Of a DNA stretch of 59,330 nucleotides, positions 1 through 7,210 are shown in pieces. Origin of the DNA: a virus; IMG/VR virus record IMGVR_UViG_3300042876_000365, positions 1 to 59,330 of that record. The stretch is one strand, 5' to 3'. Below the pieces are notes generated by a model. It was not told where the DNA came from and did no database searches. It saw only the letters and a program-made list of their open reading frames with translations. Positions within the stretch are counted from its first letter, which is position 1; every line of letters starts with the position of its first letter. A program made the translations under genes and the position numbers.

Positions 1-590
1 CCGGCGCCTGGATCGACGGCGGCGCGGAGGGGAGCGCCGAGTTCCTTGGACCGGACCCGCGCGTGGCCGACGCCGTCGCGACCATCAACGAGTACCTGGG
101 CAAGGCGCTGATGAGCCGGCGCATCCCCGAAAACGCGATCATGGCCCGGCAGTCTGGGGAGTCAGGGATCAAGGTCGTGGCGGACTCCGCGGCGCTGACC
201 GGATTTCGCAAGTCCCGCGTGAACGTGCTGCGTCCCAAGGAAATCCGGCTGATTCGCCTCTCGCTCTTCTGTTACGCGATGCACCACGGCGAGCGCGTGC
301 GCAGCATCGAGGACGTCCCGGCGCCGAGCGTCTTCTACACGATCCCGCAGCAGCCGATGAGCGCTGACCGGCGCGCCGACTGGGATCGCCGCATCCGGTT
401 GAACCTGGCGACCCCCGTGGACGAGCTGCTCGACCTGGAGCCGTCGCTCGATAAGAAGCAGGCCGAGGAGCGGATCCGGTTGAACACCGAGTACAACGCG
501 GCCGCGGGGCTGGCGCGGATGCCGGGGTTCGCCCCGGGGCAGCGCACGAGCGCCGCCGAGATCGCCGCCGAGGAGGAGGCCGATGCATAG
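1..590 (+). CDS. Portal protein, C-terminal part (unit A)
   Basis: This is the C-terminal ~195 residues of a portal protein, cut by the window start; the reading frame begins at base 3. Residues and DNA are almost identical to the C-terminal part of the complete portal at 37270-38724, with only a few base changes in the first 190 bases. The portal forms the dodecameric channel at the capsid vertex through which DNA is packaged. The last ~40 residues diverge more from the unit B copy. The gene ends overlapping the next start by 8 bases. Confidence 0.85.
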   Translation, partial: GAWIDGGAEGSAEFLGPDPRVADAVATINEYLGKALMSRRIPENAIMARQSGESGIKVVADSAALTGFRKSRVNVLRPKEIRLIRLSLFCYAMHHGERVRSIEDVPAPSVFYTIPQQPMSADRRADWDRRIRLNLATPVDELLDLEPSLDKKQAEERIRLNTEYNAAAGLARMPGFAPGQRTSAAEIAAEEEADA

Positions 591-795
591 CCGGACGCAG
601 CTCTTCCCCGTTGGTGGTGCTGTCGTGCAAAACGGCGACTTCCTCACGATCACCGCGGGCCCGCAGGAAGGAAAGCGCTTCAGCGTCGTTGGCACCACGG
701 CGACGGTGGTTGATATTCGCCCGCTGCGTCTCAGCGAGCGCGCCTACTGGCTCGTGCGCGACGTGTGGTCTGCGCTCCGAAGGATGGTGCGGTGA
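583..795 (+). CDS. Small hypothetical protein between portal and MuF genes
   Basis: A 70-residue protein whose ATG overlaps the portal stop. Its stop overlaps the next ATG (TGATG), so it is probably translationally coupled on both sides. The centre (GDFLTITAGPQEGKRF) looks like a small beta-rich domain and the C-terminus is basic and helical. Unit B has no equivalent: there the MuF-like gene directly overlaps the portal. Function not recognised; the position suggests a head or connector accessory protein. Confidence 0.55.
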   Translation: MHSRTQLFPVGGAVVQNGDFLTITAGPQEGKRFSVVGTTATVVDIRPLRLSERAYWLVRDVWSALRRMVR

Positions 796-1583
796 TGGCT
801 GAGAAGAACCACCTCGGCCTCCCCGAGGACCGCGCCTCACAGATCGTCCGGGCGGCCCTCGAGCAGGCTTCCCGCGAAATGGAGCTCCTGGCGCAGCGCT
901 ACCTCGCTCAGGGAAACGGTGAGCAAGCCCGGCGCGCCCTGGAGCAGATGAGTGCAGCGCTCGATGACCTGGCGCGGCAGTACGCGCTCAAGGTTGTGGA
1001 GGGGCCGTGGGGCCGCCTGCTCGTCAACGCGGCGACCCTGGGGGCCAATTCGCTCGAGGGGGCATCCTTCACCATCTCCAAGGCACAGATCGACGTCGCG
1101 CTCTACAACGCCGGCATCAAGATCAAGGGCCTGGTCGCCGAGGGGGCGGCTGTCGTCCAGGAGGCCGTCGCCGGCGCGATGATCCGCGGGGAGAGCCTTC
1201 AGGACATCTCCCGGGTCATCGAGGAACGGGTCCAGGTCGAGGGCGGGCTGATCGACTCGGCGCGCGCCGACATGATCGCCCGCAACGAGCTCTTCAGCGT
1301 CTACCGGCAGACCAGTAAGGCAGCCGCGGATGAGGAGCGGGTCACGCTCTTCCAGATGCGCGGGCCAATGGACAAGCGCACCGCTGCGATCTGCCGGCTG
1401 CATGTCGGGCAGGTCAAGACGGCCGCCGAGTGGATGAAGATCCGCAAGCTCGTGTTCCTTTACGGCCTGCACTACCAGTGCCGGCACTCGTTCGACCCCG
1501 TCCGCGATGCGAAGAGCCAGTCCGTGGTGCGCTTCGAGGAGTGGGGAGTGCAACAGCGCGCTCGGCTGAAAGCCGCGGCGTAG
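795..1583 (+). CDS. MuF-like minor head protein (unit A)
   Basis: A 262-residue head morphogenesis protein. The C-terminal half carries the MuF-type pattern: ARNELFSVYRQTSKAAA, then FQMRGPMDKRTAAIC and a final CRHSF cysteine/histidine segment. The N-terminal half is helical. Such proteins sit inside or at the portal vertex, and some are ejected. The homologue at 38717-39547 has an additional loop of about 15 residues before the final cysteine motif. The start at 795 was chosen because it forms a TGATG overlap with the upstream stop. Confidence 0.8.
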   Translation: MAEKNHLGLPEDRASQIVRAALEQASREMELLAQRYLAQGNGEQARRALEQMSAALDDLARQYALKVVEGPWGRLLVNAATLGANSLEGASFTISKAQIDVALYNAGIKIKGLVAEGAAVVQEAVAGAMIRGESLQDISRVIEERVQVEGGLIDSARADMIARNELFSVYRQTSKAAADEERVTLFQMRGPMDKRTAAICRLHVGQVKTAAEWMKIRKLVFLYGLHYQCRHSFDPVRDAKSQSVVRFEEWGVQQRARLKAAA

Positions 1584-1620
1584 GACAACCAGCCCGGATG
1601 GGCGAAGAGGGGAACGGGAA

Positions 1621-2226
1621 ATGACAGCTTTGGAAAAGCACCTGGCCCAGGTGAAGGCGGATGCCTTGAAGGGCGGCAAGACGGAAGCCGAGGCGGATGC
1701 CCTCGTCGCGACCGCGAAGACCGAGGCCGAGGCAGTGATGGGGCACCCGCTGTTCAAGGGGCTCTTCGACGACAACAAGAAGCTGATCGGGGATCGCGAC
1801 GGCTTCAAGAAGACGGTCGATGAGCTGACCCCGCTCGCCGCGAAGGCCAAGGAGCTGGAGCTCTCCGGAAAGACCGAGCTCGAGCGCCTGCAGGCGCAGC
1901 TCGCCGAGGTCGGCCCCCAGGCTGCCGAGGCGAAGGTGTTGCGGGAGAAGATCAAGAGCATCGTCGACGCGCGCCTGGAGGGGTTGCCCGAGAACCTGAA
2001 GCCCCTGGTTCCCACCGATCCCCTTGCCGCTCTCGGCTGGTTCGACACCGCCGAGAAGGCCGGGATCCTCGGGGAGCAGAAGCCGGCGAGGTCCATCGGG
2101 GGTGAGCTGCCCAACAAGGGCGGTGCCAACACGATCACCAAGGAAGACCTCGTCGCCGGAGACGATGTCGGGGCATTCAACGCGAGGCGCATCGAGATAC
2201 AGACGGGGAAGAAGTCCGTCGCCTGA
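1621..2226 (+). CDS. Capsid scaffolding protein (unit A)
   Basis: A 201-residue, highly charged, mostly alpha-helical protein located directly before the coat gene, the standard place of a scaffold. Residues ~60-120 are rich in Lys, Glu and Leu, as in coiled-coil scaffolds. The tail contains PARSIGGELPNKGG, which is almost unchanged in the otherwise diverged unit B scaffold (39699-40346); scaffolds usually bind coat through the C-terminus, so this may be the coat-binding motif. A GGGG-containing ribosome site lies just before the ATG. Confidence 0.75.
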   Translation: MTALEKHLAQVKADALKGGKTEAEADALVATAKTEAEAVMGHPLFKGLFDDNKKLIGDRDGFKKTVDELTPLAAKAKELELSGKTELERLQAQLAEVGPQAAEAKVLREKIKSIVDARLEGLPENLKPLVPTDPLAALGWFDTAEKAGILGEQKPARSIGGELPNKGGANTITKEDLVAGDDVGAFNARRIEIQTGKKSVA

Positions 2227-2242
2227 TCTCGGCGCACAAACG

Positions 2243-2287
2243 GCCGTTGTCCTGTGCCCCCTGGGTCAGGGGGTAGAGGAGAGCGGC
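2243..2287 (+). promoter_or_regulatory. Structured RNA leader of the coat gene (copy A1)
   Basis: A 45-nt imperfect hairpin. Outer helix GCCGTT/AGCGGC; a G-G opposition; middle helix TCCT/AGGA; conserved GTG opposite TAG; apical helix CCCCCT/AGGGGG with loop GGGTC. It ends 13 nt before the coat start (2301), with the ribosome site AAGGAG in between. Three more copies lie at 7153, 40368 and 46460, all in front of coat or tail-tube genes, with compensatory changes in every helix. There is no U-tract, so it is not a terminator. Likely a cis-acting mRNA element controlling the most abundant virion proteins. Confidence 0.8.
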
Positions 2288-2300
2288 GGAAGGAGTGGAA

Positions 2301-3518
2301 GTGGCTGACATTTCCGTCGTAAAGACCTACGCCAAGTACATCGCCATGACCGTGGCTCAGGTGATGCGCGGTCTCAACCCGATCACCGCATTCGCCGGCC
2401 AGCCCTCGCTCAAGCTGAGCGGCGCCGACCCGAAGAACGACGCCATCGTCGAGATCTGGGAGCAGGCTTCCGCCGCCCGCGAGCCGGCCGTCGCCGGGAC
2501 GCCCCCGGACGGCGTGATCCAGCGCACGACCGCGGCGGTCAAGATGTTCCACATCGACAACAAGGTGCAGCTGGACAACCAGACCATCGCCCAGGCGATC
2601 GGTACCGGCGCCATCCCGCAGGTGATCAGCCTGCTGGCCGCGAGCGTCTACGAGAAGCTCCAGGCGAAGGTGCTCCCCGAGGTCGTCAACGCGTTCTTCA
2701 ACTACTACGGGACGACCGGGGCGATCCCGAACGACGGGACCGTGATCACCGGGGCCCGCGGGGTCGTCGGCGACCGCTCCCAGGGCTGCTTCGCCCCGGA
2801 CGACGGGCAGCGCGTCCTGCTGCTGGACTCGACGATCTACGGGAGCCTGCTCAACGTCGCGGGGCTCACCGGGTTCTCGAACGTCGGCACCGCGGAGGCC
2901 CTGCGGACCGGCCAGCTCTTGCCGATGCACGGCTTCGGCCGGATCAAGGAGTCCTCGTACTTCACCGGCCTGAACCATACCCTGGGCACCGCGACCGGCG
3001 TGCTCCTCAACGGCGCGCACGCCGCAGGCCTCAACGTCATCAACATCGACACCGCGGCCGGCGCCGGGACCGTGCTCAAGGGCAGCGTCTTCACCATCGC
3101 TGGCAGCACGCAGAAGCACCGCGTCGTCGGCAAGCTCGCCGTGGCCACGACCGGCTACATCGGCCAGCAGTCCTTCGCCGACATGACGCTCGCCAACGGG
3201 GTCGCTCAGGATCTCGTGATCTATCCCCCGCTCCCGGTGGCCCTCGCCGACAACGCGGCGATCACCTTCCTGGCGACGCACGGGATCGGCGGCCTGGCGT
3301 TCCACCCGATGTCCCTGGTCGTCGCTTCGCGGCGGCTGCCCGAGCAGGGGGCCGGCTACGTCGAGGAGTACGTCACGGATTCCGAGCTGAACCTCGACAT
3401 CCGGGTGACCAACTTCGGCGGCTACCTCCAGAACAACTGGGCGGTGGACATCAACGCCGGCGCCGCGGTGGCGATCCCGCGCTTCGGCGGCCGGATCATC
3501 CGCTCCGTCTGGCCGTAA
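2301..3518 (+). CDS. Major capsid protein, P22 coat-like (unit A)
   Basis: A 405-residue coat protein of the HK97 fold in the P22-coat-like branch. Evidence is its place after the scaffold, the N-terminal long helix region, an inserted beta domain around residues 225-300 (GTVLKGSVFTIAG, resembling the P22 insertion domain), and the C-terminal segment ITFLATHGIGGLAFHPMSL typical of this family. Homologous to 40427-41668. Start: GTG at 2301 is preferred over GTG at 2295 because AGGAG lies 5 nt upstream and the unit B protein starts at the equivalent GTG. Preceded by the structured leader and followed by a conserved hairpin. Confidence 0.85.
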   Translation: MADISVVKTYAKYIAMTVAQVMRGLNPITAFAGQPSLKLSGADPKNDAIVEIWEQASAAREPAVAGTPPDGVIQRTTAAVKMFHIDNKVQLDNQTIAQAIGTGAIPQVISLLAASVYEKLQAKVLPEVVNAFFNYYGTTGAIPNDGTVITGARGVVGDRSQGCFAPDDGQRVLLLDSTIYGSLLNVAGLTGFSNVGTAEALRTGQLLPMHGFGRIKESSYFTGLNHTLGTATGVLLNGAHAAGLNVINIDTAAGAGTVLKGSVFTIAGSTQKHRVVGKLAVATTGYIGQQSFADMTLANGVAQDLVIYPPLPVALADNAAITFLATHGIGGLAFHPMSLVVASRRLPEQGAGYVEEYVTDSELNLDIRVTNFGGYLQNNWAVDINAGAAVAIPRFGGRIIRSVWP

Positions 3519-3541
3519 TCGTCGGCGGAGTGACAACCATG

Positions 3542-3571
3542 GGCCGGGGCGAGCGCGAGCGGACCCCGGCC
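3542..3571 (+). terminator. Conserved hairpin after coat gene (unit A)
   Basis: A perfect 8-bp stem GGCCGGGG/CCCCGGCC with a 14-nt loop (CGAGCGCGAGCGGA), followed by GCTTTT. The identical stem and loop follow the unit B coat gene at 41679-41708, where the T-run is absent. It may be a partial terminator that lowers downstream expression relative to coat, or an mRNA 3' stabiliser; the invariant loop hints at more than a simple terminator. Confidence 0.65.
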
Positions 3572-3593
3572 GCTTTTCAGCGAGGAGGATGAA

Positions 3594-3758
3594 ATGGCGG
3601 AAGTGGAAACGGTCAAGGTCAGCGACGGAGCAGGCGACTACGTCGTGATCAACAAGAACGATTTCATCAAGGGCAAGCACACGATCTGGACCCCGGAGAA
3701 GGCCGAGAAGGAAAAGGCTGCGATCGCCGCGGCTGCCGAGAAGGCCGGGAAGGAGTAG
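3594..3758 (+). CDS. Small acidic/basic head protein (unit A)
   Basis: A 54-residue protein between the coat and connector genes, preceded by GAGGAGG. The N-terminal part (GDYVVINKNDF) is short and beta-like; the C-terminus is a Lys/Ala/Glu-rich helix. The equivalent gene at 41736-41879 shares the pattern of YV/M-x-INK followed by a lysine-rich end. Similar small proteins after coat genes are often head decoration or stabilising proteins, but no specific family is recognised. Confidence 0.65.
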   Translation: MAEVETVKVSDGAGDYVVINKNDFIKGKHTIWTPEKAEKEKAAIAAAAEKAGKE

Positions 3759-3764
3759 GCTCCG

Positions 3765-4145
3765 GTGACCACCTACAGCACTGACGAGGACCTGGTCCCC
3801 GTCTTCGTCCAGGACGCAGAGACCCTGCCCGACTCCCTGGTGCCGCACCACGAGGCCGCCTACGCGCAGATCAGGCGGGACCTGGTTGGGATGGGACGGA
3901 CGGCTGCGGAGCTCGATTCCTTGACGTCTGACACCCTGGCCGCGCTCAAGGTCCCGTCGTGCCACTACGTCCTTCACCTGCTCTTCCAGAGCCAGACCCA
4001 CGGCCGCACTGGGGATCTGTTCGAGCTGGCCAAGCACCACCTGGGCGAGTACCAGCGGACTCTCCGGTCGACCGTCATCGAGAGCACGGCCGACCCCTCG
4101 AACGAGCCGCCCCGTGCCACCGGCGGGTATGTGGTGCTGGCCTGA
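3765..4145 (+). CDS. Head-tail connector protein (unit A)
   Basis: A 126-residue helical protein starting at GTG, homologous to 42422-42814: TYSTDEDLVPVFVQDA near the N-terminus and a Gly-Gly-Tyr-Val-Val C-terminus are shared. Its length and place after the coat region fit an HK97 gp6 or SPP1 gp15-type adaptor that attaches to the portal and starts the neck. The stop overlaps the next start (TGATG). Confidence 0.65.
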   Translation: MTTYSTDEDLVPVFVQDAETLPDSLVPHHEAAYAQIRRDLVGMGRTAAELDSLTSDTLAALKVPSCHYVLHLLFQSQTHGRTGDLFELAKHHLGEYQRTLRSTVIESTADPSNEPPRATGGYVVLA

Positions 4146-4756
4146 TGATCGACTTCAACGTCGAGTTCAAGGGCAAGGGCGCCGCGCTCAAGGCGATCGA
4201 GAAGATCCGGAGTGCGATCGAGCGCAAGAAAGTGCTGAAGTTCGTCGCTGACGAGGCCGTGGATCTGATCAAGGCGCGCACGGTGACGCAGCAGCTCGAC
4301 GAGAACGACCGCCCGCTGATCCCCAGCAAGCGCGCGGAGCGTGAGAACGGACAGACCCTCTCCGACAAGGGGCACATGCTCGGGGCGATGCGGCTGCTCA
4401 GCGTCAGCGCCGACAAGGCCGTGATCGGGTTCGGCGACCAGATCCAGGCGAAGAAGGCCTGGTGGGCCCAGGACGGGACCGAGCCGCACGTCATCAGCGC
4501 CAAGAACGGCAAGGCGCTGGCGTTCTCCTCCTCGATGTCCGCGGCCACGCACATGCGGGGGAAGGGCGGCAAGTCCAAGCGCATCACGATGGCCAATGCC
4601 CGGCCCAATGCCAAGGGAATGGTCGTCGCGCAGCGCGTTCACCACCCCGGAACCCCGAAGCGTCCGTTCTTCGGGATCTCGCCCAAGGACTCCGTGGGCT
4701 TGCAGGCGCTCCTCGACGCCTACCTCACCCGGACGATCAGCGAGGCAAGCCGATGA
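4145..4756 (+). CDS. Tail completion / virion morphogenesis protein (unit A)
   Basis: A 203-residue protein resembling the P2 gpS / Mu gpG-type virion morphogenesis family: basic N-terminal helices, LSDKGHMLGAMRLLSV, then KKAWWAQDGTEPHVI, and a C-terminal PKRPFFGIS motif. These proteins act at the head-tail junction or tail terminator. Homologous to 42811-43362. ATG overlaps the upstream stop, and its own stop overlaps the next ATG (ATGA). Confidence 0.7.
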   Translation: MIDFNVEFKGKGAALKAIEKIRSAIERKKVLKFVADEAVDLIKARTVTQQLDENDRPLIPSKRAERENGQTLSDKGHMLGAMRLLSVSADKAVIGFGDQIQAKKAWWAQDGTEPHVISAKNGKALAFSSSMSAATHMRGKGGKSKRITMANARPNAKGMVVAQRVHHPGTPKRPFFGISPKDSVGLQALLDAYLTRTISEASR

Positions 4757-5196
4757 GCCAGGCTCAGGACTTCGGCGACATCCAGGACCTGGCCATTGCC
4801 GCCTTGAAGACCTCAGTCACCAGCGTCAAGACGGTGGAGGAGTACGCCGGCCAGCTCGAGGACGCGATCGAGGGCAGGACCGCGGGGTTCCCCCTCCTGG
4901 CCGTGCTCTTCACCGGCGAGGACTTCGAGGAGATCGACGGGCCCTCGCACCACGAAGCGAATGAATTCGAGGTGGGCATCTTCGTGCACTCCTTGCGCGG
5001 CGCCGCCGACCTGAAGAGCCGTTCGCGGCAGCTGATTCGTGAGGTGAAGCAGTGCCTGGTGAACGCTCGACTGGCTGAGAACCTCGAGTCGGTCAAACCG
5101 ATTCGCCTCCGCCCGATCTTCGCAAGCGACGTGACGCGGGTCTACGGATTCAGCTTCTCGGTGGCCATGGACCAAACCTACCAGTGGCCGGGGTGA
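4753..5196 (+). CDS. Gp37/DUF1834-like tail protein (unit A)
   Basis: A 147-residue protein with the layout of the Mu Gp37 (DUF1834) family: helical N-terminus, VEEYAGQLEDAI, FPLLAVLFTGEDFEEID, and a central strand leading to a hydrophobic end (SFSVAMDQTYQ). Its homologue is at 43359-43805. The family is probably a tail terminator or neck component. It ends at a TGATG overlap with a lipoprotein gene. Confidence 0.7.
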   Translation: MSQAQDFGDIQDLAIAALKTSVTSVKTVEEYAGQLEDAIEGRTAGFPLLAVLFTGEDFEEIDGPSHHEANEFEVGIFVHSLRGAADLKSRSRQLIREVKQCLVNARLAENLESVKPIRLRPIFASDVTRVYGFSFSVAMDQTYQWPG

Positions 5197-5657
5197 TGAC
5201 GATGGGCCGTCCCCTGCGTTTGTACCTCCTCGCGGTACTTGCAGCCGTCGTCGTGCTGCTGCCGACGGGATGCACCAAGATCGGCGATCTTCTGGGCTTC
5301 GTCGACTACCAGAAGACCTCCGCGGGGGTGAAGGTCGACACCAGGGGCTACGCCGTCGACATGGACAAGATCGACGGTGACTGGCGCGCCGTAGCTGAGT
5401 GCTGGGGCTGGAGCGGGGGAGCCAGGGGGACCGTCGTGAGCATCTCTGACCCCGTGGGAGTGAACAGCCACGGCAACGAGTACTTCATGTACGGCGGGAA
5501 CATGTACATGGGCTATCAGGTCGGCTTGGTCGTCTTCGTCCCGCCCGACCTTGCGGCCCTGCGCCACGAGCTCTCTCACCGCGTGTGCCAGCTGCAGCGG
5601 AATCCGGACTGCGAGAACGGGGCCGGGAAGTGCTGGCTGGGGAGGAAGAAGACGTGA
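5196..5657 (+). CDS. Lipoprotein with HExxH metallopeptidase-like motif
   Basis: A 153-residue protein with a lipoprotein signal: Met-Thr-Met-Gly-Arg, a hydrophobic stretch of ~18 residues and lipobox LPTGC. Near the C-terminus it has LRHELSHRVCQL, i.e. HELSH, matching the HExxH zinc-protease signature, followed by several cysteines that could form disulfides outside the cytoplasm. No third zinc ligand can be assigned by eye. It lies in the middle of tail genes where lipoproteins are not expected, and unit B lacks it. It may act on the host envelope during lysogeny or lysis; function unknown. Confidence 0.65.
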   Translation: MTMGRPLRLYLLAVLAAVVVLLPTGCTKIGDLLGFVDYQKTSAGVKVDTRGYAVDMDKIDGDWRAVAECWGWSGGARGTVVSISDPVGVNSHGNEYFMYGGNMYMGYQVGLVVFVPPDLAALRHELSHRVCQLQRNPDCENGAGKCWLGRKKT

Positions 5658-6475
5658 AGATGAAGTGGCTCGCTGGGATCCTGGCTGTGCTCGTGTTGCT
5701 CGCTCCGGCGGGCGCCATCTGCCAGCCGTACGAGTACTCGCCTGCCGAGCCGCCGGCCGCCGGCACCGCGCTTCCCCAGGAGGGTGGCAAGGCCCGAAGC
5801 GGCGCGACTGGGACGGCCGCGGCCTACTCCCGCGAGGATCACGTCCACCCTCTGACCTGGTCGACGGACTTCCTCTATGCCGCGGCGCCCTATCCGTGGT
5901 TCGGGTCTGCAGTTTCCTCCGGCACTCAGTCGTCGACGCCGAGCGCCGCCAACCACCCGGGCATCAGCCGGATTTCATCCTCGACGACCACCAACTCCGG
6001 CTGGTCGATCGCAACCAATCTCGCGGCGCTGTTGCTGGTCGGCGGCGAGGAAACCGAGTGCGTCTTCTCGGTCATCACCACCGCCTCGACGACCGTCCGG
6101 ATTGGATTTCTCGACGCGAACAGCTCGGCCCAGCCGACCGATGGGTGCTGGCTTGAAGTCGCCGGGACCACGGCGTCCGGCTACTGCAAGAACAACGCTG
6201 GGCCTACGCAGACCGGGACCACCTACACGATCACCCAGGGGACCTGGTACCGGGGGACCATCGCCGTCAACGCCGCGGCCTCATCCGTCGTCTTCGCCCT
6301 CTTCACAGCCGATGGATCGCAGGTCTGGACAGGAACCGTCGCCGCGAACATCCCGACCACGACCGGCCGCGAGACCGGGCACGGCGTCATCGCGACCAAT
6401 AGCGGAACCACCGCGCTGGCCCTGATCGACGTCGACTACCTGTCCCTGTCATTCGGCCAACCGCTGGCGAGGTAA
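5654..6475 (+). CDS. Secreted fibre-like protein with YSREDHVHP motif
   Basis: A 273-residue protein beginning at GTG in a GTGA overlap, or at ATG 5660. The N-terminus is a signal peptide (basic start, hydrophobic core, PAGAICQ). The following GTAAAYSREDHVHPL is the motif seen in phage tail-fibre and capsid-fibre proteins where a fibre domain begins. The rest is Ser/Thr/Gly-rich and beta-strand-like. A fibre-type motif behind a signal peptide is unusual. It could be a surface protein displayed by the lysogen, or the hydrophobic N-terminus may serve virion anchoring. Confidence 0.6.
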   Translation: MKMKWLAGILAVLVLLAPAGAICQPYEYSPAEPPAAGTALPQEGGKARSGATGTAAAYSREDHVHPLTWSTDFLYAAAPYPWFGSAVSSGTQSSTPSAANHPGISRISSSTTTNSGWSIATNLAALLLVGGEETECVFSVITTASTTVRIGFLDANSSAQPTDGCWLEVAGTTASGYCKNNAGPTQTGTTYTITQGTWYRGTIAVNAAASSVVFALFTADGSQVWTGTVAANIPTTTGRETGHGVIATNSGTTALALIDVDYLSLSFGQPLAR

Positions 6476-6480
6476 CGAGA

Positions 6481-7143
6481 ATGGCCGCAGCGGACAACAT
6501 CATCAGCTTCGGGGTCGCCGGGCTGACGCTCGACTGCTCGGGCATCACCTGGGTCTACTGCAAAGACCACACCGGGGCCGACGTCTCGACAGCGGGGTGC
6601 TCACTCGTCGTGCTCGGCGCCGGGGACTACTTCCTGACCAACCCGAACGCCACGGGACCGACCGCGATGCGCGGCTATGTCACTGCCGATCCCACGAAGG
6701 TAGGTCGGTGCGTGATCGATCCGACGCCGGTCTCCACCAAGGAGGCGATCATCGCCGGGGTTGCCGCACTGCTCGCCGGGAGCATCGTCCCCTCCGCCAT
6801 GCAGAGCCGGGGCCTGGCGAAGGGGGCCGTGCCGCGCGAGATCCGCCGCGGGGACGTCCACACGATCACCTTCACCTTGGGCGCGGAGTACGACCTGACC
6901 GGGAAGAAGGTCTATGTCTGCGCCAAGCGTCACAAGAGCGACGACAACGCCCTGGCGATCGTGAACCGGGAGGCAACCGTGACCGACGTCGCCGGCCGAA
7001 CCGGGTACATCACCCTGACGGCGGTCGAGACCGCCAACGTCGGGACATACTCCGCCGAAATCGAGCTGCGGGACGCGGCCGACAACAACCCTGAGACGGC
7101 CTACGCCGAGGACTGGGTGATCACGCAAGACGTACGGCAGTAA
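6481..7143 (+). CDS. BppU-N-like beta-sandwich protein (unit A)
   Basis: A 220-residue protein. Residues ~125-215 (RRGDVHTITFTLG...GKKVYVCAKR...AIVNREATV...GTYSAEIELRD) resemble the beta-sandwich of baseplate upper protein N-terminal domains. The same domain forms the C-terminus of the 577-residue protein at 44717-46450. The N-terminal ~110 residues are a separate beta-rich domain (DFL/YFLTNP). It probably belongs to a host-contact structure, although it lies before the tail-tube gene rather than at the distal tail. Confidence 0.55.
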   Translation: MAAADNIISFGVAGLTLDCSGITWVYCKDHTGADVSTAGCSLVVLGAGDYFLTNPNATGPTAMRGYVTADPTKVGRCVIDPTPVSTKEAIIAGVAALLAGSIVPSAMQSRGLAKGAVPREIRRGDVHTITFTLGAEYDLTGKKVYVCAKRHKSDDNALAIVNREATVTDVAGRTGYITLTAVETANVGTYSAEIELRDAADNNPETAYAEDWVITQDVRQ

Positions 7144-7152
7144 CACAAACCG

Positions 7153-7197
7153 CCCGCTGTCCTGTGCCCCCTCGAGGAGGAGGTAGAGGAGAGCGGC
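7153..7197 (+). promoter_or_regulatory. Structured RNA leader of the tail-tube gene (copy A2)
   Basis: Same 45-nt element as at 2243. Outer helix CCCGCT/AGCGGC (one C-C opposition), middle TCCT/AGGA, conserved GTG opposite TAG, apical CCCCCT/AGGAGG (one C-A) with loop CGAGG. It ends 13 nt before ATG 7211, with AAGGAG in the gap. Confidence 0.8.
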
Positions 7198-7210
7198 AGA
7201 AGGAGCGGAC

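Noticed and set aside
1-590. Similarity of the window start to 38132-38720 as an assembly duplicate
   Set aside because: Scattered base changes and a diverged C-terminus, followed by different downstream genes, show two real loci rather than a copied contig end.
2243-2287. The structured leader as an intrinsic terminator
   Set aside because: No T-run follows any of the four copies; instead a ribosome site and start codon follow at fixed distance.
837-4040. A 1067-codon open frame on the minus strand
   Set aside because: It lies antisense to well-supported head genes and its composition (Arg/Gly/Asp/Val-rich with no motifs) is that of a high-GC shadow frame. The same holds for minus-strand frames at 23162-25750, 34202-36853, 46360-48126 and 48089-50323.
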